From assembly GCF_007830115.1 (NCBI RefSeq), contig NZ_VLKP01000007.1, positions 1 to 64,000 of the forward strand: a stretch of 64,000 bases of DNA, written 5' to 3'. Source of the stretch: Aerolutibacter ruishenii. Its GTDB lineage: Bacteria > Pseudomonadota > Gammaproteobacteria > Xanthomonadales > Xanthomonadaceae. Position 1 is the first letter of the stretch; each line of letters begins with the position of its first letter. Shown here one piece after another: positions 50,511-64,000 of the stretch. Below the pieces are notes generated by a model. That model did no database searches. It was not told where the DNA came from and saw only the letters and a program-made list of their open reading frames with translations. The position numbers and the translations under genes are program-made.

Positions 50511-51149
50511 TCAGAAGCGCGCGCCCAGTCCCACGCCCAGTACCACGGGATTGAGCTTGGCTTCGCCGCTATCGACGCCGTTGATCGCCACGTCCGGTTT
50601 GCCGTGCAGGTAGCGCACGTCCGCGCGGGCGAACCAGTTGGGATGGAAGTTGGCATCCACGCCGACCGTCGCCATCGCGCCCTTGGCGGTATCCACGCCG
50701 ATGCGCTGGCCCGCGAGCGGACCGGTGGGCGTCGCGGTCTCCTCGCTGAAGTTGCTCTCGAAGTAGCCCAGGCCCACGAACGGACGCACGGTCTGCGACG
50801 CGCTGCCGAAGTGGTACTGGCCGCTCAGCGCGTAGGGCTGGGCCGCGACGCTCGCGGTCTTGCCCGCGGCGGTGTTCACCCGATGGCCGAATTTGTCGGC
50901 CGCGCCCCACGCCTCGATGGCGAAGTTGTCGGTGATGTAATAGCTGGCGCTCAGCGTCGCCGCGCCGTCGCCGTCCACCTTGGCCTTCGTGCCGGCGATG
51001 GTCGGGTCCTGGGTCGGCTCAGCCAGCGCATAGCCACCGACGATGGCGAAGCGCTTGCTGCGGGTATCGATACCGTCCTGGGCGAAGGCCGTCGGTGCGA
51101 TGGCCACGGCGCCCAGCAGGGCCAGCGTCAGGGTGCGATTGCGGTTCAT
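50511..51149 (-). CDS. OmpW-family outer-membrane protein
   Basis: A 212-residue protein with signal peptide (LTLALLGAVAIAPTAFAQ), then beta strands such as FAIVGGYALAEPTQD, ATLSASYYITDNFAIEAWGA, VRPFVGLGYFESNFSEE and a terminal Phe (VGLGARF). This is the pattern of OmpW 8-stranded barrels, which conduct small hydrophobic molecules and respond to stress or redox state. The start at 51149 is given by the signal peptide. Confidence 0.85.
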   Translation of the reverse strand: MNRNRTLTLALLGAVAIAPTAFAQDGIDTRSKRFAIVGGYALAEPTQDPTIAGTKAKVDGDGAATLSASYYITDNFAIEAWGAADKFGHRVNTAAGKTASVAAQPYALSGQYHFGSASQTVRPFVGLGYFESNFSEETATPTGPLAGQRIGVDTAKGAMATVGVDANFHPNWFARADVRYLHGKPDVAINGVDSGEAKLNPVVLGVGLGARF

Positions 51150-51365
51150 CAGGTGTCTCCTTGATCTGGTTCTGTGTGGTGCCTTCGGGGAGGCGCGGCC
51201 ACCGTAGCCACGCACGGATGAACCGTTCTTGCCCCGCGTGGGTGGCCGGCATTCCGTGCCGGTGGTGAAACCGGGCCTGAAGCCGCGCTCACGCGCCCTT
51301 CACCGCAGGTGCGGCGGGGTTCGCGGCGCGCTACGCTGCACCGGTCCATCTCCCGGAGAAGCCCA

Positions 51366-52115
51366 ATGCGCCGCGCTTTCGCACTTGCCGTCCTCGCGCT
51401 GGGAGGCGTGAACGCCGCGGCAAGCGAAGCGGGCTGCCGGGTGGAAAGCGACTACGAACTCACGCTGGACCCGCGCAGCCTGATCCTCGTGCGCGACGCC
51501 GCACCGGCGAAGGCCGTCGTCATGCGCCAGGGGCGGCTGTTCGTCGATGACGCCTGGGTGAACCTCGACGCGGAGGACAGCCGCAGGATCGCCGCGTTCG
51601 AACAGGGCACGCGCGAGGCCATGCCCGAGGCGCAGGCCATCGGTCGGGCTGCCGCCGACATCGCCTTCGCCGCGCTGGGTGAGGTGGCCGCCGGCTTCAG
51701 CAGTGACCCCAGGGCAACCCACGACAAGCTTGCCGCCGCGCGCGGCAAGCTGGACGCCCGCCTGACCGCGGCGGTGAGCCCCCACCGCTTCGACGGGCGC
51801 GACCTGGGCACCGACATCTCGGAGGCGGTGGCCGAGGCGATCCCCAGCCTGATTGGCGACATCGTGGGTGGCGCGATCAGCGCGGCGTTCACCGGCGACA
51901 AGTCCCGGCTGGAGCGGATGGAGCACCTGGACGCCGAAGTCGAGGCCGCCGTCACCCCGCGCGCCGCCATGCTGGAGTCGCGCGCGTCGGCCCTGTGCCA
52001 GCGCCTGCAGGCCCTGGATGCGATCGAGGACGGGTTGGAGTTCCGGCTGCCCGACGGCCGGCGCCTCGACGTGCTGCGGGTGGTGGCACCGTCCGGGGCC
52101 GCGGCCGGCCACTAG
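51366..52115 (+). CDS. DUF2884 (YggN-like) exported protein
   Basis: A 249-residue protein with signal peptide MRRAFALAVLALGGVNAAAS. The mature region has ESDYELTLDPRSLILVRD, RQGRLFVDDAWVNLDAEDSR, then a helical middle (IAFAALGEVAAGFSSD) and a Cys (ALCQRLQAL) near the end. This is the DUF2884/YggN layout; function unknown. It stands alone 119 bp before the pyruvate dehydrogenase E2 gene and divergent from ompW. Confidence 0.8.
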   Translation: MRRAFALAVLALGGVNAAASEAGCRVESDYELTLDPRSLILVRDAAPAKAVVMRQGRLFVDDAWVNLDAEDSRRIAAFEQGTREAMPEAQAIGRAAADIAFAALGEVAAGFSSDPRATHDKLAAARGKLDARLTAAVSPHRFDGRDLGTDISEAVAEAIPSLIGDIVGGAISAAFTGDKSRLERMEHLDAEVEAAVTPRAAMLESRASALCQRLQALDAIEDGLEFRLPDGRRLDVLRVVAPSGAAAGH

Positions 52116-52176
52116 TTTCGCCCGAAACATACCCGCCCGTACCCGGGGCCTGCGTCGCGGTAGTCGATCGCCGCGG

Positions 52177-52205
52177 TTGGCGCTGCCGCGCACAAAGCCC
52201 ACAAT
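52177..52205 (+). promoter_or_regulatory. Promoter candidate for the aceF-lpd operon
   Basis: TTGGCG (52177-52182) and CACAAT (52200-52205) with 17-bp spacing, 30 bp before the aceF start codon. The -10 is a weak match. Confidence 0.4.
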
Positions 52206-52234
52206 AGGCCTTTGCCCGGATTTCGGAGCCCCCC

Positions 52235-53617
52235 ATGGCTGAGCTGAAGGAAGCGCGCGTCCCCGACATTGGCGGATACGACGATGTGCCCGTGATCGAA
52301 CTGCTGGTCGCCGTCGGCGACACCGTTGCCGCCGACCAGGGCCTGGTCACCCTGGAGTCCGACAAGGCCACCATGGAAGTGCCGGCGCCCTTCGCTGGCG
52401 TGATCCGCGAGCTCAAGGTCAAGCTCGGCGACGCGGTGTCCGAAGGCAGCATCGTCGCGATGATCGAGACCGCCGATGGCGCGGCCGCGCCAGCGCCCGA
52501 GGCACCGAAGGCCGCACCGGCGCCGGCGCCGTCAAACACACCCGTGCCGGCCGCCGAGACCGGCACCCGCGTCGAGCCGGTGCCCGCACCCTCCCGGCCT
52601 GATGCCCCCGTGGCCCGCCAGGTCGAAACAGCGGCCGCGACCAGCGAGCCGCGCACGCCGCCGGTGGCGTTCACCGCCGACGAACTGATGCCCGACAAGG
52701 TCCCCTATGCCAGTCCCGCCGTGCGCCTGTTCGCCCGCGAGTTGGGCGTGGACCTGGCCCAGGTCAAGGGCAGCGAGCGCGGCGGCCGCATCACCCGCGA
52801 GGACGTGCAGCAGTTCGTGAAGGGCGTGATGCAGGGCGGCGGTGCCGTGGCCGCAGGCCCGGTCGTCGGCGGCAACGGCCTCAACCTGCTGCCGTGGCCC
52901 AAGGTCGACTTCGCCAAGTTCGGCCCGGTCGAGACGCGCGAGCTCAGCCGCATCCAGAAGATCTCCGGTGCCAACCTCGCGCGCAACTGGGCGATGATCC
53001 CGCACGTCACCCAGCACGACGATGCCGACATCACCGACCTCGAAGCGCTGCGCGTGCAGCTCAACAAGGAAAACGAGAAGGCTGGCATCAAGCTGACCAT
53101 GCTCGCGTTCCTGATGAAGGCGTCGGTCGCCGCGCTGCAGAAGTTCCCCACCTTCAACGCCTCGCTGGACGCGTCCGGCGAAGTGCTGACGCTGAAGCAG
53201 TACTTCCACATCGGCTTCGCCGCCGACACGCCCAACGGCCTGGTGGTGCCGGTGGTGCGCGACGTCGACAAGAAGGGCGTGCTGCAGATCGCGCAGGAAA
53301 CCTCGGAGTTGGCGAAGAAGGCCCGCGACGGCAAGCTCGGCCCGGCCGACATGCAGGGCGGCTGCTTCTCGATCAGCTCGCTGGGCGGCATCGGCGGCAC
53401 CAAGTTCACGCCCATCGTGAACGCGCCGGAAGTCGCCATCCTTGGCGTATCCAAGTCGGCCATCCGCCCGGTGTGGAACGGCGGCGAATTCGAGCCCAAG
53501 CTGATCCTGCCGCTGTCGCTGTCGTATGACCACCGCGTCATCGACGGCGCCGCGGCCGCGCGTTTCACCGCGTATCTCGCCCAGCTGCTCGCGGATATGC
53601 GTCGGGTCCTGCTGTGA
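52235..53617 (+). CDS. aceF: Pyruvate dehydrogenase complex E2, dihydrolipoamide acetyltransferase
   Basis: A 460-residue E2. The single lipoyl domain (residues 1-80) has its lipoyl-Lys in LESDKATMEVP. An Ala/Pro-rich linker follows, then the E1/E3-binding domain (about 150-195; SPAVRLFARELGVDLAQVKG, GRITREDVQQF) and the catalytic domain with DHRVIDGAAAARF (catalytic H433). It transfers acetyl groups to CoA and forms the core of the complex. The E1 gene (aceE) is not in the window. The stop codon overlaps the next start (TGATG). Confidence 0.97.
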   Translation: MAELKEARVPDIGGYDDVPVIELLVAVGDTVAADQGLVTLESDKATMEVPAPFAGVIRELKVKLGDAVSEGSIVAMIETADGAAAPAPEAPKAAPAPAPSNTPVPAAETGTRVEPVPAPSRPDAPVARQVETAAATSEPRTPPVAFTADELMPDKVPYASPAVRLFARELGVDLAQVKGSERGGRITREDVQQFVKGVMQGGGAVAAGPVVGGNGLNLLPWPKVDFAKFGPVETRELSRIQKISGANLARNWAMIPHVTQHDDADITDLEALRVQLNKENEKAGIKLTMLAFLMKASVAALQKFPTFNASLDASGEVLTLKQYFHIGFAADTPNGLVVPVVRDVDKKGVLQIAQETSELAKKARDGKLGPADMQGGCFSISSLGGIGGTKFTPIVNAPEVAILGVSKSAIRPVWNGGEFEPKLILPLSLSYDHRVIDGAAAARFTAYLAQLLADMRRVLL

Positions 53618-54271
53618 TGGCGCGCGCATGGTGCCTGGCCGCCGCGCTGGCGGTCGCACCGCTCGCGCAGGCGGACGAGTGCGTGGTCGACCTCGGCCGC
53701 GGTTGGCCGCCCGGCGCGCAGAACCACGGTGAGGCCGCCGAGAAGCTGCTGTTCGGCGGGCGCCAGCCCGCACTGGCGCTGACCTGGCTGCCGGCACGTG
53801 GCGCGGAGCGCAGCCTGCAGATAGTGCCGGCCGACGACGGTGACTGGACCCTGCGCTATGCGGTGGCCGACGAGCGTGTGCTGCAGTGGGTGGGCGTGCG
53901 CGGCGGCGTCGAGCAGCGCCTGGTGCTGGAGCAGGCACCGGACGTGCTGGAAGCGCCGATCCCTGCGGTGCTCGGCCGCCGCTTGGCGGATGACTGGGCG
54001 CAGGCACTGGCAAGCGTGGTGCCGGAACAGCGCAGCGCCACGTTCCACGAAGGCGATCTGTGGCTGTTGCAGGCCGGGGGCGTGCGCACCAGCGGCCTGG
54101 CACCCGACTGCGGGCCCACCGAGCGGCTGCTCGAGCAGGTCGACCTGCTGATCGAGGCGGTGGACGAAAAGGCCGCCAAGCGCGGGAAGCGCTGGGCCCG
54201 GATCGAACAATCGCTGGACACCATGCGCGAAGAACTGGCCGCCACCGAGGGTGCCGGCGAAGGAGTGGTCA

Positions 54272-54285
<14 letters not shown>
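53617..54285 (+). CDS. Exported hypothetical protein between aceF and lpd
   Basis: A 222-residue protein with a signal peptide (MARAWCLAAALAVAPLAQA) and a mature part with Cys at CVVDLGRGWPPG and DCGPTERLLE. The C-terminus is a charged coiled coil (VDEKAAKRGKRWARIEQSLD, then MREELAATEG). I do not recognise a family. Its start overlaps the aceF stop by 1 bp and its end overlaps the lpd start by 14 bp, so it is translated as part of the operon. A secreted protein between two cytosolic subunits is unexpected. Confidence 0.75.
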
Positions 54286-56191
<1,906 letters not shown>

Positions 56192-56196
56192 GAGCA

Positions 56197-56233
56197 AAGC
56201 CCCGGCCCGGGGAGCATGACCGGGCCGGGGCTT
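56197..56233 (+). terminator. Terminator candidate after lpdA
   Basis: AAGCCCCGGCCCGG and CCGGGCCGGGGCTT form a 14-bp stem with a 9-nt loop, just after the stop codon. The T-run is short (CTTC), so its efficiency is uncertain. Confidence 0.65.
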
Positions 56234-56338
56234 CAAGTACCCGCCAGTGCACGGCCCTTGACGAGGAGTATTGGCGCAGCGGGACCCAAGGTATGCGACC
56301 GGTGGCGCTCGAAAAGGTTCCCGCGCGGAACCACGGGG

Positions 56339-56551
56339 TCACGTCAACGCGCCGGCGGGCCCCATGGGCGGCGGTCGTCGCCGACGTTCAAGCCGCGTCC
56401 ACACCTTCTCGTGCAGGTGGAAGGCCACGGTATTGATGGCCGGCTCCACCAGTGCCAACGCACCGCCCACCCAGGCGCTGCCCGTCATCAGGTAGCCGAC
56501 CGAGAAGGCGACGGCGAAATGCACGGCGGCAAAGCTCAGCGTCTTGCGCAT
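56339..56551 (-). CDS. DUF2061 small membrane protein
   Basis: A 70-residue protein with two membrane helices (LSFAAVHFAVAFSVGYLMTG and VGGALALVEPAINTVAFHLH) and the DUF2061 hallmark VEPAINTVAFHLHEKVW. Function unknown. The ATG at 56551 is chosen by family length. A Fur-like inverted repeat (TGAGA-atgaa-TCTCA) begins 10 bp upstream of the start codon, which suggests iron or oxidative control. Confidence 0.88.
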   Translation of the reverse strand: MRKTLSFAAVHFAVAFSVGYLMTGSAWVGGALALVEPAINTVAFHLHEKVWTRLERRRRPPPMGPAGALT

Positions 56552-56561
56552 GACAAGTGCC

Positions 56562-56583
56562 TGCAAATGAGAATGAATCTCAA
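56562..56583 (-). promoter_or_regulatory. Fur-box-like site ahead of the DUF2061 gene
   Basis: AAATGAGAATGAATCTCAATTA holds the perfect inverted repeat TGAGA-N5-TCTCA within an AT-rich stretch and resembles NATGAGAATnATTCTCATN-type Fur boxes. Placement close to the start codon fits repression. Not a full consensus match. Confidence 0.35.
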
Positions 56584-56700
56584 TTATGCACCCTGCGGAC
56601 ATCCTGTCCAATCAAAATTTCCCGCTGTAGCAATAGCTTGTATCAATTGGTCGTCCGCCCGGGTCGCTGATCTACCAGCGCACTGCCGACCAACGTCGGT

Positions 56701-56729
56701 TGCTCCGTCCCGGTAGCCGTTCTATACTT
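56701..56729 (+). promoter_or_regulatory. Promoter of the ATP synthase operon
   Basis: TTGCTC (56701-56706) and TATACT (56724-56729) with 17-bp spacing, about 50 bp before the atpI start. The -10 matches the consensus at five of six positions. Confidence 0.65.
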
Positions 56730-56780
56730 TTGCGGCTTACCCGGGCGCTTTTCAGCCCGCTTCCTCCGACCGGGGCCAGC

Positions 56781-57146
56781 GTGCACGACCCATTGACAGC
56801 AGGCCGTCGCCTGGCGACCCGCACGGTCGTCTGGCAAGCCACCGCGACAGCCCTGCTGGCGCTGGCTTTCCTGGCCAAGGGTGGCTCGCATGCCCTCGCG
56901 GCGCTGCTTGGCGGCGGTGCGATGGCGGCCGGAGGTGCCCTCGCGGCCCGCCTGCTGTTCAGGGGCGGCGCCGGCTCCGCGGGCATGGTGCTGGGCCGCT
57001 GGTTCGCGGGCCTGGCACTGAAGTGGCTGGTGGTGTTCGTGGTGCTGTGGTTGGGCGTGGTGGTCTGGCGGTTGCCGGCACTGCCGCTGCTGCTGGGGAT
57101 CGTGGCTGCACTCGTTGCGCTCGCCCTGGCCGCGACGCGCCGCTGA
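56781..57146 (+). CDS. atpI: AtpI-like subunit of the ATP synthase operon
   Basis: A 121-residue membrane protein with four hydrophobic helices (VVWQATATALLALAFLAKGG, AALLGGGAMAAGGALAARLL, LKWLVVFVVLWLGVVVW, LPLLLGIVAALVALALAA). Helix number, size and position directly before atpB identify it as AtpI, an assembly factor for the c-ring with low sequence conservation. The GTG start at 56781 with GGGG upstream is preferred; the frame is open 27 codons further upstream. Confidence 0.8.
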   Translation: MHDPLTAGRRLATRTVVWQATATALLALAFLAKGGSHALAALLGGGAMAAGGALAARLLFRGGAGSAGMVLGRWFAGLALKWLVVFVVLWLGVVVWRLPALPLLLGIVAALVALALAATRR

Positions 57147-57192
57147 CGCACTGCGGCTTGTTCACAAATTTCACATTGCAAGGTTAGGACAC

Positions 57193-58376
<1,184 letters not shown>

Positions 58377-58481
58377 TCCAGCCGCTGACGATGCGGGCCG
58401 GCCCGGTCGGCCTGCATCACGGTTGAAGGACCGGGCGCGTTCTCGCGCCCTTTCCCGTCACCTTCTGGCAGAGCACCACGC

Positions 58482-58952
58482 ATGGACATCAACCTCACCC
58501 TATTTGCCCAGGCACTGGCGTTCGCCAGTTTGATCTGGATCATCGCGACCAAGATCTGGCCGCCGCTGCTCAAGGCCATCGAAGAGCGCCAGCAGAAGAT
58601 CGCCGAAGGACTGGCTGCGGCTGACAACAGCCAGAAGGCCCTCGCCCAGGCGCAGGAACAGGTCGACGCCGCCCTGCGCGAAGCGCGTGGCAAGGCCAAC
58701 GAGATCATCGATCAGGCGCACCAGCGCGCCAACCAGATCATCGACCAGGCCAAGAACGACGCCCTTGCCGAAGGCGAGCGCCAGAAGGCCCTGGCCCTGG
58801 CCGAGATCGACGCGTCCGCCACCCGCGCCCGCGAGGACCTGCGCAAGCAGGTGTCCGCGCTGGCCGTGACCGGCGCCGAGAAGCTGCTCAAGCGCGAAAT
58901 CGACGCCAACGCCCACAAGGCCCTGCTCGACGAGCTCGCCGCGGAAATCTGA
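58482..58952 (+). CDS. atpF: F0F1 ATP synthase subunit b
   Basis: A 156-residue peripheral-stalk subunit: one membrane helix ([20 protein letters not shown], residues 5-24), then a long charged helix ([20 protein letters not shown], then [20 protein letters not shown]) that forms the dimeric stalk and binds delta. It lies 105 bp after atpE and 7 bp before atpH. Confidence 0.97.
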   Translation: MDINLTLFAQALAFASLIWIIATKIWPPLLKAIEERQQKIAEGLAAADNSQKALAQAQEQVDAALREARGKANEIIDQAHQRANQIIDQAKNDALAEGERQKALALAEIDASATRAREDLRKQVSALAVTGAEKLLKREIDANAHKALLDELAAEI

Positions 58953-58959
58953 GCCCACC

Positions 58960-59487
58960 ATGAGCCAGCCCCTGACCCTCGCCCGCCCGTATGCCCGCGC
59001 AGCCTTCGCGCTGTCGCGTGACGCCGGTCGCGCCGCCGACTGGTCGAAGGCGCTTGCCTTCGCCGCGCGCGTGGCCGCCGACCCGCAGGCGCAAGCCGTG
59101 CTCGGCCACCCGCTGCTGAGCAGCGCCGACGCCGTCGGCCTGCTGGTCATCGACGGTGCCGACGAAGCGTTCGTGCGCTTCCTCGGCCTGCTCGCCGACA
59201 ACCGCCGCCTGCCGCTGCTGCCGGAAATCTCCGGGCTGTTCGAAGAGCTGCGCGCCGAGGCCGACCGCGTGGTCAAGGCCAGGGTGACCGCCGCCGCCGA
59301 ACTGCCGGCCGCCGAACTCGAGTCGATCAAGGCCGCGCTGAAGAAGCGCTTCGGCCGCGACGTCGAGATCGAGACGGCCATCGACGCGTCGCTGATCGGC
59401 GGCGCGGTGATCGACGCCGGCGACGTGGTCATCGACGGCTCGCTCAAGGGCAAGCTCTCGCGCCTGCAGTCCGCGCTCGCGGGCTGA
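58960..59487 (+). CDS. atpH: F0F1 ATP synthase subunit delta
   Basis: A 175-residue stalk subunit: N-terminal helical domain ([20 protein letters not shown]) and C-terminal strand end ([20 protein letters not shown], then [12 protein letters not shown]) typical of OSCP/delta. It connects subunit b to the alpha subunits. Confidence 0.97.
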   Translation: MSQPLTLARPYARAAFALSRDAGRAADWSKALAFAARVAADPQAQAVLGHPLLSSADAVGLLVIDGADEAFVRFLGLLADNRRLPLLPEISGLFEELRAEADRVVKARVTAAAELPAAELESIKAALKKRFGRDVEIETAIDASLIGGAVIDAGDVVIDGSLKGKLSRLQSALAG

Positions 59488-59548
59488 CGGCACACAAAGT
59501 CTTCAATTGCTACTCCGGCGGCAACGCCGGGCACATAGGGAAACTCCC

Positions 59549-61096
<1,548 letters not shown>

Positions 61097-61197
61097 GCCC
61101 CACGCCGGGCGCGCCGTCCGCGGCGCACCGGGCAGGGCAGGCCACCATCCGCGCGGGTTCCGGCCCGCGTCGTTGAGTCCAAGCAGAAGAGAGCAGC

Positions 61198-62061
61198 ATG
61201 GCAGGCGGACGCGAAATCAAGACGAAGATCAAGAGCGTGCAGAACACCCGCAAGGTGACGCGCGCGCTCGAGATGGTCTCGGCCTCCAAGATCCGCAAGG
61301 CGCAGGAGCGGATGCGGGTCTCGCGCCCCTACGCGCGCGTGATGAAGCAGGTGATCGGCCACCTGGCGCAGGCCAACAGCGATTACCAGCACCCGTACAT
61401 GGCCGAGCGCAAGGACATCAAGCGCGTTGGCTACGTCGTGGTGTCGTCCGACCGCGGCCTGGCCGGCGGCCTGAACAACAACATGTTCCGCAAGCTCGTC
61501 GCCGAGTTCCGCAAGTGGCAGGAGCAGGGCGTCGAGGTGGACGTGGTCACCATCGGCCAGAAGGCCTCGGTGTTCTTCCGTCGCCTGCACGTGAACATGC
61601 TGGCCTCGGTCACCCACCTGGGCGACCAGCCCAAGCTCGAGCAGCTGGTGGGCGTGGTCAAGGTGGTGCTGGACGGCTACAGCGCCGGCAACATCGACCG
61701 CGTGTTCGTCTGCTACAACGACTTCGTCAACACCATGACGCAGCGCGCCGCGTTCGACCAGCTGCTGCCGCTGCCGCCGTCGGATGCGCCGGTCGCCAAG
61801 CATGACTGGGATTACATCTACGAGCCCAACGCCGAAGGCGTGCTGGACCACGTGCTGACCCGCTACATCGAGTCGCTGGTGTACCAGGCGGTGCTGGAGA
61901 ACGTGGCCTCCGAGCATGCCGCGCGCATGGTCGCGATGAAGGCCGCGTCCGACAACGCCAACAAGCTGATCGGCACGCTGCAGTTGTCCTACAACAAGGC
62001 GCGCCAGGCGGCGATCACCCAGGAAATCTCGGAAATCGTCAGCGGCGCCGCGGCGGTCTGA
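61198..62061 (+). CDS. atpG: F0F1 ATP synthase subunit gamma
   Basis: A 287-residue rotor subunit: N-terminal helix [20 protein letters not shown] with [17 protein letters not shown], and the C-terminal helix [20 protein letters not shown] with [20 protein letters not shown]. The complete coiled-coil ends are present. Confidence 0.98.
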   Translation: MAGGREIKTKIKSVQNTRKVTRALEMVSASKIRKAQERMRVSRPYARVMKQVIGHLAQANSDYQHPYMAERKDIKRVGYVVVSSDRGLAGGLNNNMFRKLVAEFRKWQEQGVEVDVVTIGQKASVFFRRLHVNMLASVTHLGDQPKLEQLVGVVKVVLDGYSAGNIDRVFVCYNDFVNTMTQRAAFDQLLPLPPSDAPVAKHDWDYIYEPNAEGVLDHVLTRYIESLVYQAVLENVASEHAARMVAMKAASDNANKLIGTLQLSYNKARQAAITQEISEIVSGAAAV

Positions 62062-62073
62062 GCCCGGGTCTGA

Positions 62074-63540
<1,467 letters not shown>

Positions 63541-63584
63541 GCGCCCACCCTGTCTTCCACGCCTGACCAACCAAGGACATCCTG

Positions 63585-64000
63585 ATGAGCACCACCTTCC
63601 GTTGCGACATCGTCAGCGCCGAGAACGAGATCTTCCACGGTGACGCCGAGCTGCTGGTCGCCACCGGCGAGATGGGCGAACTCGGCATCGCGCCGCGCCA
63701 CGCGCCGCTGATCACCCGCCTCAAGCCGGGCAAGGTCGTGGTGACCCTGCCGGGCGGCGAGCAGGTCGACATCGCCATTTCCGGCGGCATCCTCGAGGTG
63801 CAGCCGCAGGTGGTGACCGTGCTGGCCGACACCGCGATCCGCGCCGAGGACATCGACGAGGCGGCGGTGCGCGCGGCGAAGGAAGAAGCCGAGCGCATCC
63901 TCGCCAAGAAGGATCCGAAGATGAGCCTGGAGGAAGCCCAGGCGCAGCTGGCGATGAGCGTCGCCCAGCTGAGCGCGCTGGAGCGCCTGCGCAAGAACCT
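63585..64000 (+). CDS. atpC: F0F1 ATP synthase subunit epsilon (3' end outside window)
   Basis: The first 138 residues of epsilon: the N-terminal beta-sandwich ([40 protein letters not shown]) and the start of the C-terminal inhibitory helices (AKKEAERI-like [12 protein letters not shown]). The gene runs off the right edge. It lies 44 bp after atpD. Confidence 0.97.
   Translation, partial: MSTTFRCDIVSAENEIFHGDAELLVATGEMGELGIAPRHAPLITRLKPGKVVVTLPGGEQVDIAISGGILEVQPQVVTVLADTAIRAEDIDEAAVRAAKEEAERILAKKDPKMSLEEAQAQLAMSVAQLSALERLRKN

Overview
This is a GC-rich chromosomal segment that looks like a gammaproteobacterium of the family Xanthomonadaceae/Lysobacteraceae (Lysobacter, Luteimonas, Stenotrophomonas or Xanthomonas type). 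The grounds are the zwf-pgl-edd-eda cluster, an aceF-lpd operon whose E3 carries its own lipoyl domain, the yajQ, DUF1415, DUF3297 and RcnB-like families, and the atpIBEFHAGDC order. The genus cannot be fixed from sequence alone. No rRNA, tRNA or CRISPR array was seen.

Region 1 (1-5.6 kb) is accessory. The window opens inside an IS3-type element whose right end (about base 320) has cut the 3' end off a Dcm-type cytosine methyltransferase. A 13-unit, 21-bp tandem array follows, then a Fic-domain AMPylase-type gene behind a palindromic operator candidate, and an NYN-LOTUS RNA-binding/nuclease protein. Region 2 (5.6-20 kb) holds small envelope and stress genes. These include a CadC-like TPR regulator upstream of a TPR lipoprotein and a diiron-type metallo-hydrolase, a LytS/LytTR two-component pair, an L,D-transpeptidase, PepSY, glycine-zipper and RcnB-like proteins, and a PLD-type cardiolipin synthase. 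An SDR remnant and several very small genes lie between them.

Region 3 (20-27.4 kb) has an Atm1-type ABC exporter overlapping a FrnE-like thioredoxin-fold gene, a large periplasmic-propeller diguanylate cyclase, a cold-shock gene with a long leader, a 111-bp nested palindromic element and a HutC-type GntR regulator. Region 4 (27.5-32.6 kb) is the complete Entner-Doudoroff set zwf-pgl-edd-eda, divergent from the GntR gene, with 11-bp-phased TGGTA/TACCA repeats between them. Region 5 (32.6-52.1 kb) is mixed housekeeping: M28 peptidase, YiiX-like protein, Tex, a sigma factor with an overlapping membrane gene, TesA-like esterase, YbbA/YbbP-type ABC system, RsmC, RsuA-like pseudouridine synthase, DUF1415, YajQ, secreted and beta-barrel proteins, a DMT permease and DUF2884.

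Region 6 (52.2-64 kb) is core energy metabolism. Pyruvate dehydrogenase E2, an unknown exported protein and lipoyl-E3 form one overlapping operon. A DUF2061 membrane gene with a Fur-like site follows, then the ATP synthase operon, cut by the window edge inside atpC.
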